DNA of 64,000 nucleotides, from contig NZ_LAHA01000006.1 in the NCBI RefSeq assembly GCF_002608075.1, forward strand, positions 22,711 to 86,710, in the 5' to 3' direction. The stretch's first letter is position 1. Every line of letters starts with the position of its first letter. Origin of the DNA: Nostoc linckia z4. GTDB taxonomy: Bacteria > Cyanobacteriota > Cyanobacteriia > Cyanobacteriales > Nostocaceae. A program made the position numbers and the translations under genes. Positions 15,911 through 24,776 of this stretch are shown one piece after another. The notes beneath the pieces were generated by a model. It had not been told where the DNA came from. It made no database searches and saw nothing but the letters and a program-made list of their open reading frames with translations.

Positions 15911-17539
15911 GTGGTTAACCCGGAAATACAGTCTTGGCGCAAAACAGTACAAAGTGAGATTGTTGCTGTTACAGTCTACGCTGATAGAGCATTGGTGACA
16001 CGACGGGGTGTAGTTTCTTTAATAGGAATAGAACGGGAATTAGTAATTACCCCAGTGCCAGTAACTCTAGAATCTGAGTCTGTAAGGGTTAGCGGTAATG
16101 GTACGGTGGGAGTGCGGTTGCTGGGAGTGAGTAGCGATCGCATTTACACTACTGAACCTGTGGCAGAACGTGTAGCACATTTGACTAGGCAAATTCAGCA
16201 ACTAGAAGCCGAAAAACGCCACCTGCAAGCCCAAATTGATGCTTTGGCATTGCAATCTAGGTTTATCGAAGGCTTACGGGAAAAAACAGAAGAACCTTTT
16301 TCCCAGAGTTTATCGCGAAAAAATCTGAGTCTGAGCGAAACTTTGGATTTTCTCAACTTTCTTGGTAGCCAGTATAGTGAATATGCCATTGGTTCTGGAG
16401 AATGCAAAGCCCAACAGCAGGAATTAGATAAACAATTGCAAGCACTCCATACCTCATTGCAAAAAATCCAAACACCCCATCCCAAAGAAAGTTTGAGCTT
16501 AGTTGTAGCAGTTGAAGTTGCTGGTGAAGGCGAATTTGAACTGGAAGTATCATATTTGGTGAATCGCGCCAGTTGGACTCCATTATATGACTTGCGCTTT
16601 AGCACTACGAGCGATATTGTGCATTTGAGTTACCTGGCAGAAATTACTCAAAGCAGCGGCGAAGATTGGATTGGTGCAAGTCTCACTCTTTCTACTGCAA
16701 AACCCGGATTGGGTACACTTCCACCCAAACTTCAACCTTGGTATATTGATAGTCTACGTCCACAAATAGCACGACAACGATTTGCCGCACATCCACCACT
16801 ACTGCCCAGCATACCACCTCCACCTGCCGCAGCCAGAGCCGATATACAAGAAGAAGAAGAAGAAGTTACAGAGGATAGTTTCATAGCAGCAGAAAGTGTT
16901 ACAGCAGAAGTATCGAAAGAAGGAAGTGTAGTTACCTTTAAATTAAATGGTGGCGGTAATATTCCCAGTGATGGCGCACCACATAAAACAACAATATTTA
17001 ATGATGATTATCCTTGTAATTTTGATTATGTGGCAATGCCGCGCTTGGTAAGTTTTGCTTATCTGCAAGCGAATGTGAAAAATAGTCCCAACGGTGCGAC
17101 TTTGTTACCAGGCAAAGCAAATATTTTTCGCAACAATGTTTTTATTGGTGCTACTAGATTAGATAATATTGCACCAGGGCAAGAATTTAAACTTAATTTA
17201 GGAATTGATGAAGGTTTAAAAATTGAACGCGATTTAGTTGAACGTCTGGTAGATAAAAAATTAATTGGCAACCAGCGGCGGATTAATTATAGCTATCGGT
17301 TGATAATTACTAACTTACTTGATAAAGCAGCAAATTTACAAGTAACTGAACAATTACCTGTTAGCCGCAACGAACAAATTAAAGTGCGTTTGATTCGTTC
17401 TAACCCGCAAATTCAACTTGGGGAAATGGGTATTTTAGAATGGCAATTAACTCTTGCACCACAAGAGCGGCGAGAGATATATTACCAGTTTAATGTTGAA
17501 CATCCACCAGAGTTAACGGTGGTTGGGTTGGATATTTAA
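15911..17539 (+). CDS. MuiA-like (mucoidy inhibitor, DUF4139/DUF4140) protein
   Basis: 542 residues from a GTG. The N-terminal DUF4140-like beta domain (VTVYADRALVTRRGVV) is followed by a coiled coil (about 95-200, LTRQIQQLEAEKRHLQAQID), then the C-terminal DUF4139 beta domain (VSYLVNRASWTPLYDLRF, LSYLAEITQSSGEDW). The family is named after a mucoidy inhibitor of Citrobacter; its molecular role is unknown. No signal peptide is visible. A short acidic stretch (DIQEEEEEVTED) lies between the halves. No functional link to the carboxysome genes is evident. Confidence 0.85.
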   Translation: MVNPEIQSWRKTVQSEIVAVTVYADRALVTRRGVVSLIGIERELVITPVPVTLESESVRVSGNGTVGVRLLGVSSDRIYTTEPVAERVAHLTRQIQQLEAEKRHLQAQIDALALQSRFIEGLREKTEEPFSQSLSRKNLSLSETLDFLNFLGSQYSEYAIGSGECKAQQQELDKQLQALHTSLQKIQTPHPKESLSLVVAVEVAGEGEFELEVSYLVNRASWTPLYDLRFSTTSDIVHLSYLAEITQSSGEDWIGASLTLSTAKPGLGTLPPKLQPWYIDSLRPQIARQRFAAHPPLLPSIPPPPAAARADIQEEEEEVTEDSFIAAESVTAEVSKEGSVVTFKLNGGGNIPSDGAPHKTTIFNDDYPCNFDYVAMPRLVSFAYLQANVKNSPNGATLLPGKANIFRNNVFIGATRLDNIAPGQEFKLNLGIDEGLKIERDLVERLVDKKLIGNQRRINYSYRLIITNLLDKAANLQVTEQLPVSRNEQIKVRLIRSNPQIQLGEMGILEWQLTLAPQERREIYYQFNVEHPPELTVVGLDI

Positions 17540-17756
17540 ACAGCGTCACTAACAATGATTTAAATTTAACAGAGTATACTGAACCTGAACTTGATAAATA
17601 TAAATCTGTACTTGCTTTTTTCTCTGTATTTGCTTTCAGCATTTGCAATGTTTGATATGCACATATTTTTTAGCAAACGCACAAATTGACGGAGACGTTA
17701 TTGTTAGTTATTGTGAATTCAGGCATTTTTATCTAAAAAACTAAATATTAAAAAGC

Positions 17757-18035
17757 ATGATGGAGAATTGGGATAATCGAAAGAATCGCATTGAAGCATA
17801 TATTCAGAATCAGATTAAAGCATATCTTCTGTTCACAGAAATCTCTGCTTCTGAACTAAGTAGTAGTGAAAAAAGAGATCAAATACTGGAAGCCATCAAG
17901 CAAGGTACTAAGGAAGAAAGACTACAGAAATACTTGAAGAAAACTTGTGGGTTGCTGCAATTGATTGGGATGCAATCAAAGAAATTGGCGATCTTGCTAT
18001 TCAGACTAAATACTAAATGTGTTCTTATGGCATAG
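17757..18035 (+). CDS. Small hypothetical protein, probably frameshifted near its C-terminus
   Basis: The open frame encodes 92 residues; the first 60 are polar and helix-like (MMENWDNRKNRIEAYIQNQI). From about 17933 this frame turns into an odd Lys/Leu/Cys-rich tail, while the neighbouring frame reads LEENLWVAAIDWDAIKEIG and stops at 18016, which looks like real protein. Adding one A to the AAA at about 17926-17928 would join the two into QKILEENLW. I infer a one-base deletion or a sequencing error. The family was not recognised and no partner gene is apparent. Confidence 0.5.
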   Translation: MMENWDNRKNRIEAYIQNQIKAYLLFTEISASELSSSEKRDQILEAIKQGTKEERLQKYLKKTCGLLQLIGMQSKKLAILLFRLNTKCVLMA

Positions 18036-18101
18036 CCAAAAACTGCATCGGAATGCTTGGCTAATGTGTCATATGATGTTTAGTTAAATACTTATAATAT
18101 C

Positions 18102-18180
18102 TGTAGGTTGGTTGAGGAACGAAACCCAACACTTAATCGACATTCATGTTGGGTTTCACAGTTGTTCAACCCAACCTACA
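18102..18180. repeat. 79-bp palindromic dispersed repeat (MITE/REP-like)
   Basis: TGTAGGTTGGTTGAGGAACG at the left end is mirrored by CAACCCAACCTACA at the right, with inner arms AAACCCAACA and TGTTGGGTTTCA. The arms form an interrupted hairpin. A sequence of this type (GTAGGTTGGGTTGA) is familiar as a common dispersed repeat of cyanobacterial genomes. It lies between the frameshifted small gene and a Uma2 gene. Confidence 0.75.
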
Positions 18181-18355
18181 TTGATAGATTTTATTATAAG
18201 TAATCGGTCAAACTTGATATCACCTTGTCTCATCGATTCATGTTTATATTCCTACAGAAATACTTTATAATACCTGATATATCTAATAATAAGTTGCTAA
18301 TCGTCTATCTTTCTAACTGCTACGCTAAACTTATAACACTAAGACACTTCCTACC

Positions 18356-19033
18356 ATGTCTGTCGTTGAAAATTTAGCAAGCCCAGAAGATGTTATATTT
18401 CCCCCAGGGGATTTATATAGTGACGAACCGCCTTTGGAAACTGACTTACATCGGCTACAAATGACATTGCTGATTCAATGCTTGGAGTGGTTGTGGCGAA
18501 ATCGCAACGATTTCTATGCATCGGGTAATCTCACCATCTACTACAGTCCACGCCAACTCAAATCAGAAAATTTCCGAGGCCCAGATTTTTTTGTAGTGCA
18601 GGGGACTGAACGCAAACCTCGTAAAAGCTGGGTTGTCTGGGAAGAAGATGGCAAATATCCCAACCTCATTGTAGAACTGCTATCAGATTCCACGGCAGCA
18701 ACTGATAAAGGCTTGAAAAAACAAATTTACCAAGATATATTTCGTACACCAGAATATTTTTGGTTTGATCCCAATAATTTAGAATTCGCTGGGTTTGTTT
18801 TGCTAGCTGGTAAGTATCAACCGTTGGAACCTAATCCTCAAGGTTGGTTGTGGAGTCAGCAATTAGAGTTATATTTGGGGATTGATAGGGAAAAATTACG
18901 ATTTTTTACGCCTGAAGGAAAACTAATTCCAGCACCAGAAGAAGTTGCACAACAGGCGGAACTGGAAAAGCAACGTAGCGATCGCCTTGCAGCAAAACTG
19001 CGAGAATTAAATATAGATCCAGATAGTATTTAA
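18356..19033 (+). CDS. Uma2 family (DUF820) nuclease-like protein
   Basis: 225 residues with the family core: GPDFFVVQG, NLIVELLSDSTAATDKGLKK, then YQDIFRTPEYFWFDP, giving the Asp, Glu and Lys of the PD-(D/E)XK pattern. It is shorter than the tandem pair at the window start and has a charged C-terminal helix (QQAELEKQRSDRLAAKLREL) ending NIDPDSI. Divergent enough from the 2.4-4.0 kb pair not to be a recent copy. Cellular function is unknown. It is flanked upstream by the 79-bp palindromic repeat. Confidence 0.85.
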   Translation: MSVVENLASPEDVIFPPGDLYSDEPPLETDLHRLQMTLLIQCLEWLWRNRNDFYASGNLTIYYSPRQLKSENFRGPDFFVVQGTERKPRKSWVVWEEDGKYPNLIVELLSDSTAATDKGLKKQIYQDIFRTPEYFWFDPNNLEFAGFVLLAGKYQPLEPNPQGWLWSQQLELYLGIDREKLRFFTPEGKLIPAPEEVAQQAELEKQRSDRLAAKLRELNIDPDSI

Positions 19034-19204
19034 CAGTGGCAATTTTAGATTTTAGATTTTAGATTTTAGATTAAAAATCATTTTGTTAGATACTTCGCCC
19101 CTAGTTTGTGGAACAAATCGTTGCATCCAAAATTTAAGATCCTCAATCCCTTAGAGTGATATATTTCAATCCAAAATCCGCAATCCAAAATCCAAAATTG
19201 ATTG

Positions 19205-19405
19205 CTAGGGTTCTTCAGGAAAAACCCATTTTGGCGGTTCCGTCATTTTTCTTCGCAGACGTTCTTCAGCCATTTCCAACATTTTGTCTAAAGAAGTCTC
19301 TTCAACAAATTTGGCAGCTGCTTCTCTAAACTCAATATTAGGGCATTTATCCCCTAAAACGCAGCCGTTAACACAGGCTACAGCGCAGTTAATTTTTTGC
19401 TCCAC
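19205..19405 (-). CDS. Small conserved cysteine-rich cyanobacterial protein
   Basis: 66 residues from a GTG start with GAGAGG upstream. The N-terminal half has four cysteines (C-x3-C-x3-C-x5-C in CAVACVNGCVLGDKCPN), spacing that could hold a metal or cluster. The rest is helical (FVEETSLDKMLEMAEERLRR) and ends PPKWVFPEEP. I recall similar short proteins with this layout in other cyanobacteria but know no function for them. It is convergent with the Uma2 gene and stands alone; repeats flank both sides. Confidence 0.65.
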   Translation of the reverse strand: MEQKINCAVACVNGCVLGDKCPNIEFREAAAKFVEETSLDKMLEMAEERLRRKMTEPPKWVFPEEP

Positions 19406-19529
19406 AGTGAATTCCTCTCTCTAAAAGTTATGAGTTATAATTTCAACTCCTAACTTCTTAATTTTCAAACATTAGCTTCCAAATAAATTTTACCTTGGCT
19501 GTTGCCATCCCAATGGTCTAAATACTTAC

Positions 19530-19610
19530 CATTTAGAAAGTTAGGAGTTAGGAGTGAACCATTTAGAAAGTTAGGAGTTAGGAGTGAGGAGTTATGAGTT
19601 ACGCATTATG
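19530..19610. repeat. STRR heptamers upstream of mnmE
   Basis: GAACCATTTAGAAAGTTAGG occurs twice in tandem, embedded in AGTTAGG heptamers, a small local duplication that includes non-heptamer sequence. Confidence 0.75.
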
Positions 19611-19642
19611 TGGATTAGACACTAAAACCCTTGATTTATCGT

Positions 19643-19673
19643 TGTAGAGACGTTGCATTGCAACGTCTCTACA
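19643..19673. repeat. Perfect 15-bp inverted repeat (dispersed palindrome)
   Basis: TGTAGAGACGTTGCA, one T, then TGCAACGTCTCTACA: a perfect stem with a one-base centre. Palindromes of this kind are scattered in cyanobacterial genomes. About 107 bp upstream of mnmE. Confidence 0.85.
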
Positions 19674-19779
19674 GGGCGCACAATCCTTGATATTTCCTTG
19701 ATTTGGATAATTCACATCAGACGTGAGTTATGATTTTTACTCCTAAGTGCTAAACTTTTCACTCTCATAGAAACCCCTG

Positions 19780-21174
19780 ATGTCCCAACTCTTTGCCACT
19801 ACTGGAACTATAGCCGCCATAGCCACTGCTGTTGTCCCCCAACAGGGTAGTGTGGGGATTGTGCGGGTATCTGGTGACCAAGCAATGTCCATTGCTAAAA
19901 CTCTGTTTCACACACCAGGGCGACAAGTTTGGCAGACTCACCGGATTCTTTACGGTTACATCCGGCATCCCCAGACGCAACAATTGGTCGATGAAGCTTT
20001 ATTGCTGATTATGAAAGCACCCCGTTCTTACACCCGTGAAGATGTGGTGGAATTTCATTGCCACGGGGGAATTATGGCAGTGCAGCAGGTGTTACAACTG
20101 TGTTTGGAAAATGGTGCAAGGTTGGCTCAACCGGGAGAATTTACCCTCCGCGCCTTTTTGAATGGGCGATTGGATTTAACTCAAGCTGAAGGTATTGCTG
20201 ATTTGGTGGGAGCGAAATCGCCCCAAGCTGCCCAAACTGCCTTAGCTGGTTTGCAAGGAAAATTAGCTCATCCAATCCGGCAGTTACGCGCTAACTGTTT
20301 GGATATTTTGGCGGAAATCGAAGCTCGAATTGATTTTGAGGAAGACCTTCCTCCGCTGGATGATAAGGGAATAATATCAGAAATTGAGAAAATTGCCGCA
20401 GAAATTTCTCAGTTGTTGGCAACCAAAGACAAAGGTGAATTATTACGCACTGGGTTAAAAGTGGCAATTGTCGGGCGTCCGAATGTGGGTAAATCGAGTT
20501 TATTGAATGCTTGGAGCCAGAGCGATCGCGCCATTGTCACAGATTTACCCGGTACGACCCGCGATGTGGTGGAATCCCAGTTAGTTGTGGGGGGAATTCC
20601 CGTGCAGGTGCTTGATACTGCGGGAATTCGGGAAACAACAGACCAAGTAGAAAAAATAGGCGTGGAGCGATCGCGCCGTGCGGCAAATGCAGCTGATTTA
20701 GTCTTGCTCGCCATTGACGCTTCAGCAGGTTGGACTCAAGACGATGAAGAAATTTACCAACAAGTGCAACACCGTCCGTTAATTTTAGTGATTAATAAAA
20801 TTGATTTAGTACAAGAAAGTCAAAGCAAAAATCTTCACTCTCAAATACCAGATGGCAAATCTCAAATTTTTACCTCAGCTGCTAAAAATCAAGGTATTGA
20901 TGCTTTAGAAACAGCTATTTTAGAAATAGTTAAAGCTGAAAAAATCCAAGCTGCCGATATGGATTTAGCCATTAACCAAAGGCAAGCAGCAGCCTTAACC
21001 CAAGCCAAAATCTCCTTGCAACAGGTACAAGCAACTATTGAGCAACAGTTACCTCTTGATTTTTGGACAATTGACTTACGCGGTGCAATTCAAGCACTAG
21101 GAGAAATTACTGGAGAAGAAGTTACAGAATCAGTTTTAGATAGGATTTTTAGTAGATTTTGCATTGGCAAATAA
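19780..21174 (+). CDS. mnmE: tRNA modification GTPase MnmE
   Basis: 464 residues. With MnmG it forms the cmnm5/nm5 group on U34 of certain tRNAs. The N-terminal folate-binding domain ([21 protein letters not shown]) is followed by helices, an inserted G domain with GRPNVGKSS (P-loop), [13 protein letters not shown] and NKID, and the C-terminal FCIGK, whose cysteine is the family signature. Full length; nothing missing. The gene stands alone, between repeats and a GNAT gene. Confidence 0.97.
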   Translation: MSQLFATTGTIAAIATAVVPQQGSVGIVRVSGDQAMSIAKTLFHTPGRQVWQTHRILYGYIRHPQTQQLVDEALLLIMKAPRSYTREDVVEFHCHGGIMAVQQVLQLCLENGARLAQPGEFTLRAFLNGRLDLTQAEGIADLVGAKSPQAAQTALAGLQGKLAHPIRQLRANCLDILAEIEARIDFEEDLPPLDDKGIISEIEKIAAEISQLLATKDKGELLRTGLKVAIVGRPNVGKSSLLNAWSQSDRAIVTDLPGTTRDVVESQLVVGGIPVQVLDTAGIRETTDQVEKIGVERSRRAANAADLVLLAIDASAGWTQDDEEIYQQVQHRPLILVINKIDLVQESQSKNLHSQIPDGKSQIFTSAAKNQGIDALETAILEIVKAEKIQAADMDLAINQRQAAALTQAKISLQQVQATIEQQLPLDFWTIDLRGAIQALGEITGEEVTESVLDRIFSRFCIGK

Positions 21175-21402
21175 AATTAAAATATGTTGAAAAATCAAAA
21201 TGTATAATTGATTTAATGTATAATATCTCTAATTATATTGATACAGATATAAAAATCCTATTTCATTTGTGAGAAATATCGATTTTGACTATTAACTGTC
21301 AACTGTTAACAGTCAACAAATCTAACATGTAATATTTCACAAATTATTTGGGATTGTTATAGATTTGACTGTCATTTAATCGAGCTTATAATTAATAACT
21401 AA

Positions 21403-21906
21403 ATGTACATCTCAATTCGCCAAGCAACTATACAAGATACTGTTATAGTCTCAGATATCTTATTAGAAGCAGCTTTGTGGCTCCAGCAGCGTGGTATACC
21501 TTTGTGGCATGATAGCGAACTTTCACCAGAATATATCTCTGAAGATGTTGCTAATGGTTTGTTTTTCATTGCTGAGTGGGCGGGTGAACCAGCTGGTACA
21601 ATCAAGTTTCAACTAGAAGATTTAGTTTTCTGGCCGGACATCCCCCAACAAGAGTCAGCATTTGTACATCGTCTTGCAGTCCGACGACGTTATTCTGGCG
21701 GGAAAGTCTCCTCGGCATTACTAGCTTGGGCTGTTGAACGCGCACAAACACTTGGTAAACTTTACTTACGTTTGGATTGTGAAGCTTCGCGTCCGCAGCT
21801 GAGAACAGTATATGAAAGCTTTGGTTTTCGCTATCACAGTGACAGACAAGTTGGTGCTTTTTTTGTCTCTCGCTACGAATATGAAATACCTCAACAAACA
21901 AGCTAG
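21403..21906 (+). CDS. GNAT family N-acetyltransferase
   Basis: 167 residues with the GNAT fold: GEPAGTIKFQ (beta strands 2-3), VHRLAVRRRYSGGKVSSALL (strand 4 and the acetyl-CoA pyrophosphate loop, here R-R-x-S-G-G-K instead of the usual Q/R-x-x-G-x-G/A), LYLRLDCEA and LRTVYESFGFRYH (C-terminal motif). Predicted cytoplasmic acetyl-CoA-dependent transferase; the substrate cannot be told from sequence. No operon partner. Confidence 0.85.
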   Translation: MYISIRQATIQDTVIVSDILLEAALWLQQRGIPLWHDSELSPEYISEDVANGLFFIAEWAGEPAGTIKFQLEDLVFWPDIPQQESAFVHRLAVRRRYSGGKVSSALLAWAVERAQTLGKLYLRLDCEASRPQLRTVYESFGFRYHSDRQVGAFFVSRYEYEIPQQTS

Positions 21907-22052
21907 TATCAATAATTTTGGCGTTACTGAATCAGAACATAAAATGCCATTTATTGCTGCTATCAATAAAAACAAGACTTACGCAAAAATAACGTAATTT
22001 CGTCATTACGAGCGATAGCGTACTAATCCCCCCTGACACTGTAATTGCTTTC

Positions 22053-22946
22053 CTACATAGGAAACTCCAAATTAATACTTTCTCCTCCCAGTGCTGTTTT
22101 AGATGTTAAATGTCGCTCTAACCAATTTTCTAAATCAGCTAGTACTTCTTGATAATTCAAGTCGTTTTGTAGTTCGTGATAAGCACCTGGATACTCGATT
22201 CTAGATTTATCCGAGTAACTCACACGCTGATAAAAAATTTTTCCTCCTTCAGGTAGAGTTACTCGGTCTGCTCCACCGTGGAGTATCAACAATGGTAATT
22301 GCCAATCACTAGCATGGGCATTAACCCAATCAACAGTAGCAAAGAATTCTGTAGCTAGACGCGCACTACCTCTGGTGTGGCGCAAAGAATCTTGAGCATA
22401 AGCAGCTAAAATTTTCTCATCCCGCGAACCACCGGAAAGATCTAGTCCTGTGTTTAAAGTAAAACGCGGCCAAATACGGGAAAGCAGTTTTCCTATAAGT
22501 AACCGGGTTTTTGATACTCCGACTTTTCCTAAAGCTGGTGCTAAGGTAATTACACCTTGCAATGTAGATGGTTGTTGGGGATAACGCAGAGCATAATCCA
22601 AAACAATCACTGAGCCTAAGCTATGACCTAAAAGAAAAATTGGCTTTCCTGGGTTTTGGGTTTTAATTAATTCTAAAAAAGCTCGCAAATCTTCACGAAA
22701 CTCACTCCAACCATTAATGTAGCCTCGTTGACCAGGGGAACGTCCATGACCGCGCAAATCAAAACCGTAGATAGCGTATTGCTTGGGTATAAAATGTTTA
22801 ATTAAGTTATCGTAGCGATCGCTGTGCGCCCCCAATCCATGTACGATCGCTAATATCGCCTTTACCTTTTCTTCTGGATACCAACTTTGGTAATACAGTT
22901 TTAACTTTCCTGCACCTTCAAATGTATCTGCTTGATAGTGGCTCAT
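22053..22946 (-). CDS. Lysophospholipase / monoacylglycerol lipase-like alpha/beta hydrolase
   Basis: 297 residues of the Hydrolase_4 type (PldB-like). GHSLGS carries the nucleophile serine. Other features are FDLRGHGRSPGQRGYI near the oxyanion region, LLILHGGADRVT with the acid aspartate, and AYHELQND with the catalytic histidine. No signal peptide, so cytoplasmic. It probably releases fatty acid from lysolipids or monoglycerides. It is divergent from the PlsC-type acyltransferase next door (about 150 bp between starts), a pairing that could serve lipid turnover, though this is inference. Confidence 0.87.
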   Translation of the reverse strand: MSHYQADTFEGAGKLKLYYQSWYPEEKVKAILAIVHGLGAHSDRYDNLIKHFIPKQYAIYGFDLRGHGRSPGQRGYINGWSEFREDLRAFLELIKTQNPGKPIFLLGHSLGSVIVLDYALRYPQQPSTLQGVITLAPALGKVGVSKTRLLIGKLLSRIWPRFTLNTGLDLSGGSRDEKILAAYAQDSLRHTRGSARLATEFFATVDWVNAHASDWQLPLLILHGGADRVTLPEGGKIFYQRVSYSDKSRIEYPGAYHELQNDLNYQEVLADLENWLERHLTSKTALGGESINLEFPM

Positions 22947-23099
22947 GAGATTAATTTGTTACCGTTGTTACCAATTAACTACTAGTTATCAAGGTACATT
23001 GTCAAGAAAATCGCTTCTATCTTCAGGAAGAATTACTATGTTTAACGGAAGTTACGAAACAAAACCGTATGAGCTTGATTTTTGAGAGATTTTGCTAGG

Positions 23100-24119
23100 A
23101 TGAATGCAGACACAGCCGCCATAGGTTTATCGGTGCGGTCAATGCAAAATCCCAAATTTCCCATCGACAATCTTTTGACATCGAGTCATCAGCAAGAAAA
23201 TAATACGCAATCACAGATTTTAGCGCCTGTAACCGATGCGAGTATTAAGCGCGTAAAGGAAGGTTTAGCCGCAGCTGGCGATGGCGCTGTTCGTCAAATT
23301 ATTCAGGAAGCACTCAATTGTCTAGAAGCCACACATCAAGAAAATTGTGAACCTAGAGTCAATCCTTGGGTGCGTCAATTTGTATTGCGATCGCTCATTC
23401 GTATTTTATTCCAAGTGGAAGTCGAACACCGCAACAGGATACCCCAACAACCAGCAATCTTAGCCGTTAACCATCTCCACCATATCGATCCATTACTTCT
23501 ATTAGCGGAACTTCCCACCCAACCCTATTACTATATTCTTGGCGATGCTCGTACTCTTTATAATAAGTGGTGGAAGCGCTTCATCCTGGGTTTTGCCGGA
23601 GGTGTAATTCCTCTCAAAAGGATATGGAAAGAAGAACTAGCTGTGATGGAAGCGGCTAAAGCAGGAAGAGAAGATTTAATCGATTTAGCCGCAGCGATCG
23701 AACACACAGTACCCACAGGGGAAGATATACACACATTGCGACAAATAGACCGCATTATTTTAGCAATTTTAGCTCGTGGTGATGGCATGATTCTGTTTCC
23801 TGAAGGAAAATTGGGAACAGTTGAAGCTCAATTGCATCTGCCATTAAAGCGTGGCACTATAATTTATGCTTTGCGTGGTGGCGTACCAATTATTCCCATT
23901 GCACTCATTGGCACTCATGACCTTTATTTGAGAAAAAAATTAACTATAAGGATAGGCGAACCATTACAATTTCCTTCCACAACCAGACCAAAACGCCAAG
24001 AAGTAGAGGTGGCTTTGCAAACTCTAGAAAAAGCCATGCTGAGTTTATTACCAACTAATTATCAGGAACCAACAGGCTTAAAACCTCTACGTCATTTCCT
24101 CAATCATATGTTGTGGTGA
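23100..24119 (+). CDS. PlsC-type 1-acyl-glycerol-3-phosphate acyltransferase family protein
   Basis: About 339 residues. The acyltransferase box NHLHHID (H-x4-D) and FPEGKLGT are present, with a following PIIPIALIGTHDLY strand. An N-terminal extension of roughly 100 residues precedes the catalytic domain. Members move an acyl chain to lysophosphatidate or related acceptors at the membrane. The exact start is uncertain: a TTG at 23082 and ATGs at 23100 and 23142 are in frame, and none has a convincing ribosome site. Which acyl acceptor it uses is unknown. Confidence 0.82.
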   Translation: MNADTAAIGLSVRSMQNPKFPIDNLLTSSHQQENNTQSQILAPVTDASIKRVKEGLAAAGDGAVRQIIQEALNCLEATHQENCEPRVNPWVRQFVLRSLIRILFQVEVEHRNRIPQQPAILAVNHLHHIDPLLLLAELPTQPYYYILGDARTLYNKWWKRFILGFAGGVIPLKRIWKEELAVMEAAKAGREDLIDLAAAIEHTVPTGEDIHTLRQIDRIILAILARGDGMILFPEGKLGTVEAQLHLPLKRGTIIYALRGGVPIIPIALIGTHDLYLRKKLTIRIGEPLQFPSTTRPKRQEVEVALQTLEKAMLSLLPTNYQEPTGLKPLRHFLNHMLW

Positions 24120-24123
24120 AAAA

Positions 24124-24420
24124 TCACTTTTCTAAAAATTTGGTAATCTTGAAATTTGATGTTCCCTCCCAACAGTGATTTAAAAATGCACTTACTTGAG
24201 CATCTGCTGAATCAGCCGATTCTTTAGAAGCATTAAACTGAACTGCTGTCACAATATACTCAAAAATAATCACAAACTGCTTTTGGGGTGAAATTCTTTC
24301 AACAACAATTGTTTCACCTACTTGAGGAATTTGCGGTACATCCACCACAAAAGTTTCAATCTTTGGTTTATCTAGTGGATTTTTGAAATTGAAATATTTC
24401 GAGTAAACAATAACTTTCAC
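24124..24420 (-). CDS. Hypothetical protein, 98 residues
   Basis: Not recognised. The N-terminus MKVIVYSKYFNFKNPLDKPK starts with a short beta strand, followed by repeated beta-like segments (KIETFVVDV, GETIVVERISP, QFVIIFEYIVTAVQF) and an Ala/Ser/Asp-rich helix. No signal peptide or membrane helix. Its stop is only 4 bp from that of the acyltransferase, tail to tail. The composition looks like real protein, so I keep it, but no function can be proposed. Confidence 0.6.
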   Translation of the reverse strand: MKVIVYSKYFNFKNPLDKPKIETFVVDVPQIPQVGETIVVERISPQKQFVIIFEYIVTAVQFNASKESADSADAQVSAFLNHCWEGTSNFKITKFLEK

Positions 24421-24776
24421 TTTATTAAAGTATATTTAACACTAAACTATATAAACTTCGTCCAAATTGAGAAGTGGACATCTTCAAAAGGGAACGAGGG
24501 AATAAATAAAAAGGATTAAAATTATACTAAGTTTTTTGTCAAAAATCAAATATCATTTTTACATACAGCATATTGCAGGTAACTGAGATACAAGTTTTCA
24601 GAACAAAGCTATATGTTAATCAGCTTTTAACCCTGTTCCCTGTTAAGTACACGATCTTGACTCTTGTGGGATGGGCGTCTCGCCCGTCCGGGGCGGGCTA
24701 GAGAGCTTACACCACAAGAAATTTGCTTGCAACATTAAAGGCTTACCACGCCACTATCTTTACTACAAATTACGAA
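24421..24776. other. Intergenic region with one structured repeat
   Basis: 356 bp between two minus-strand hypothetical genes. Apart from the hairpin repeat at 24662-24718 I see only AT-rich sequence and no coding signal. Confidence 0.6.
24662..24718. repeat. Compound palindromic repeat (REP-like)
   Basis: Outer arms TCTTGTGG and CCACAAGA enclose an inner GGGCG-TCT-CGCCC hairpin and a GGGGCGGGC stretch. This resembles the GC-rich REP-like hairpins common in cyanobacterial intergenic DNA, here partly disrupted. Confidence 0.65.
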
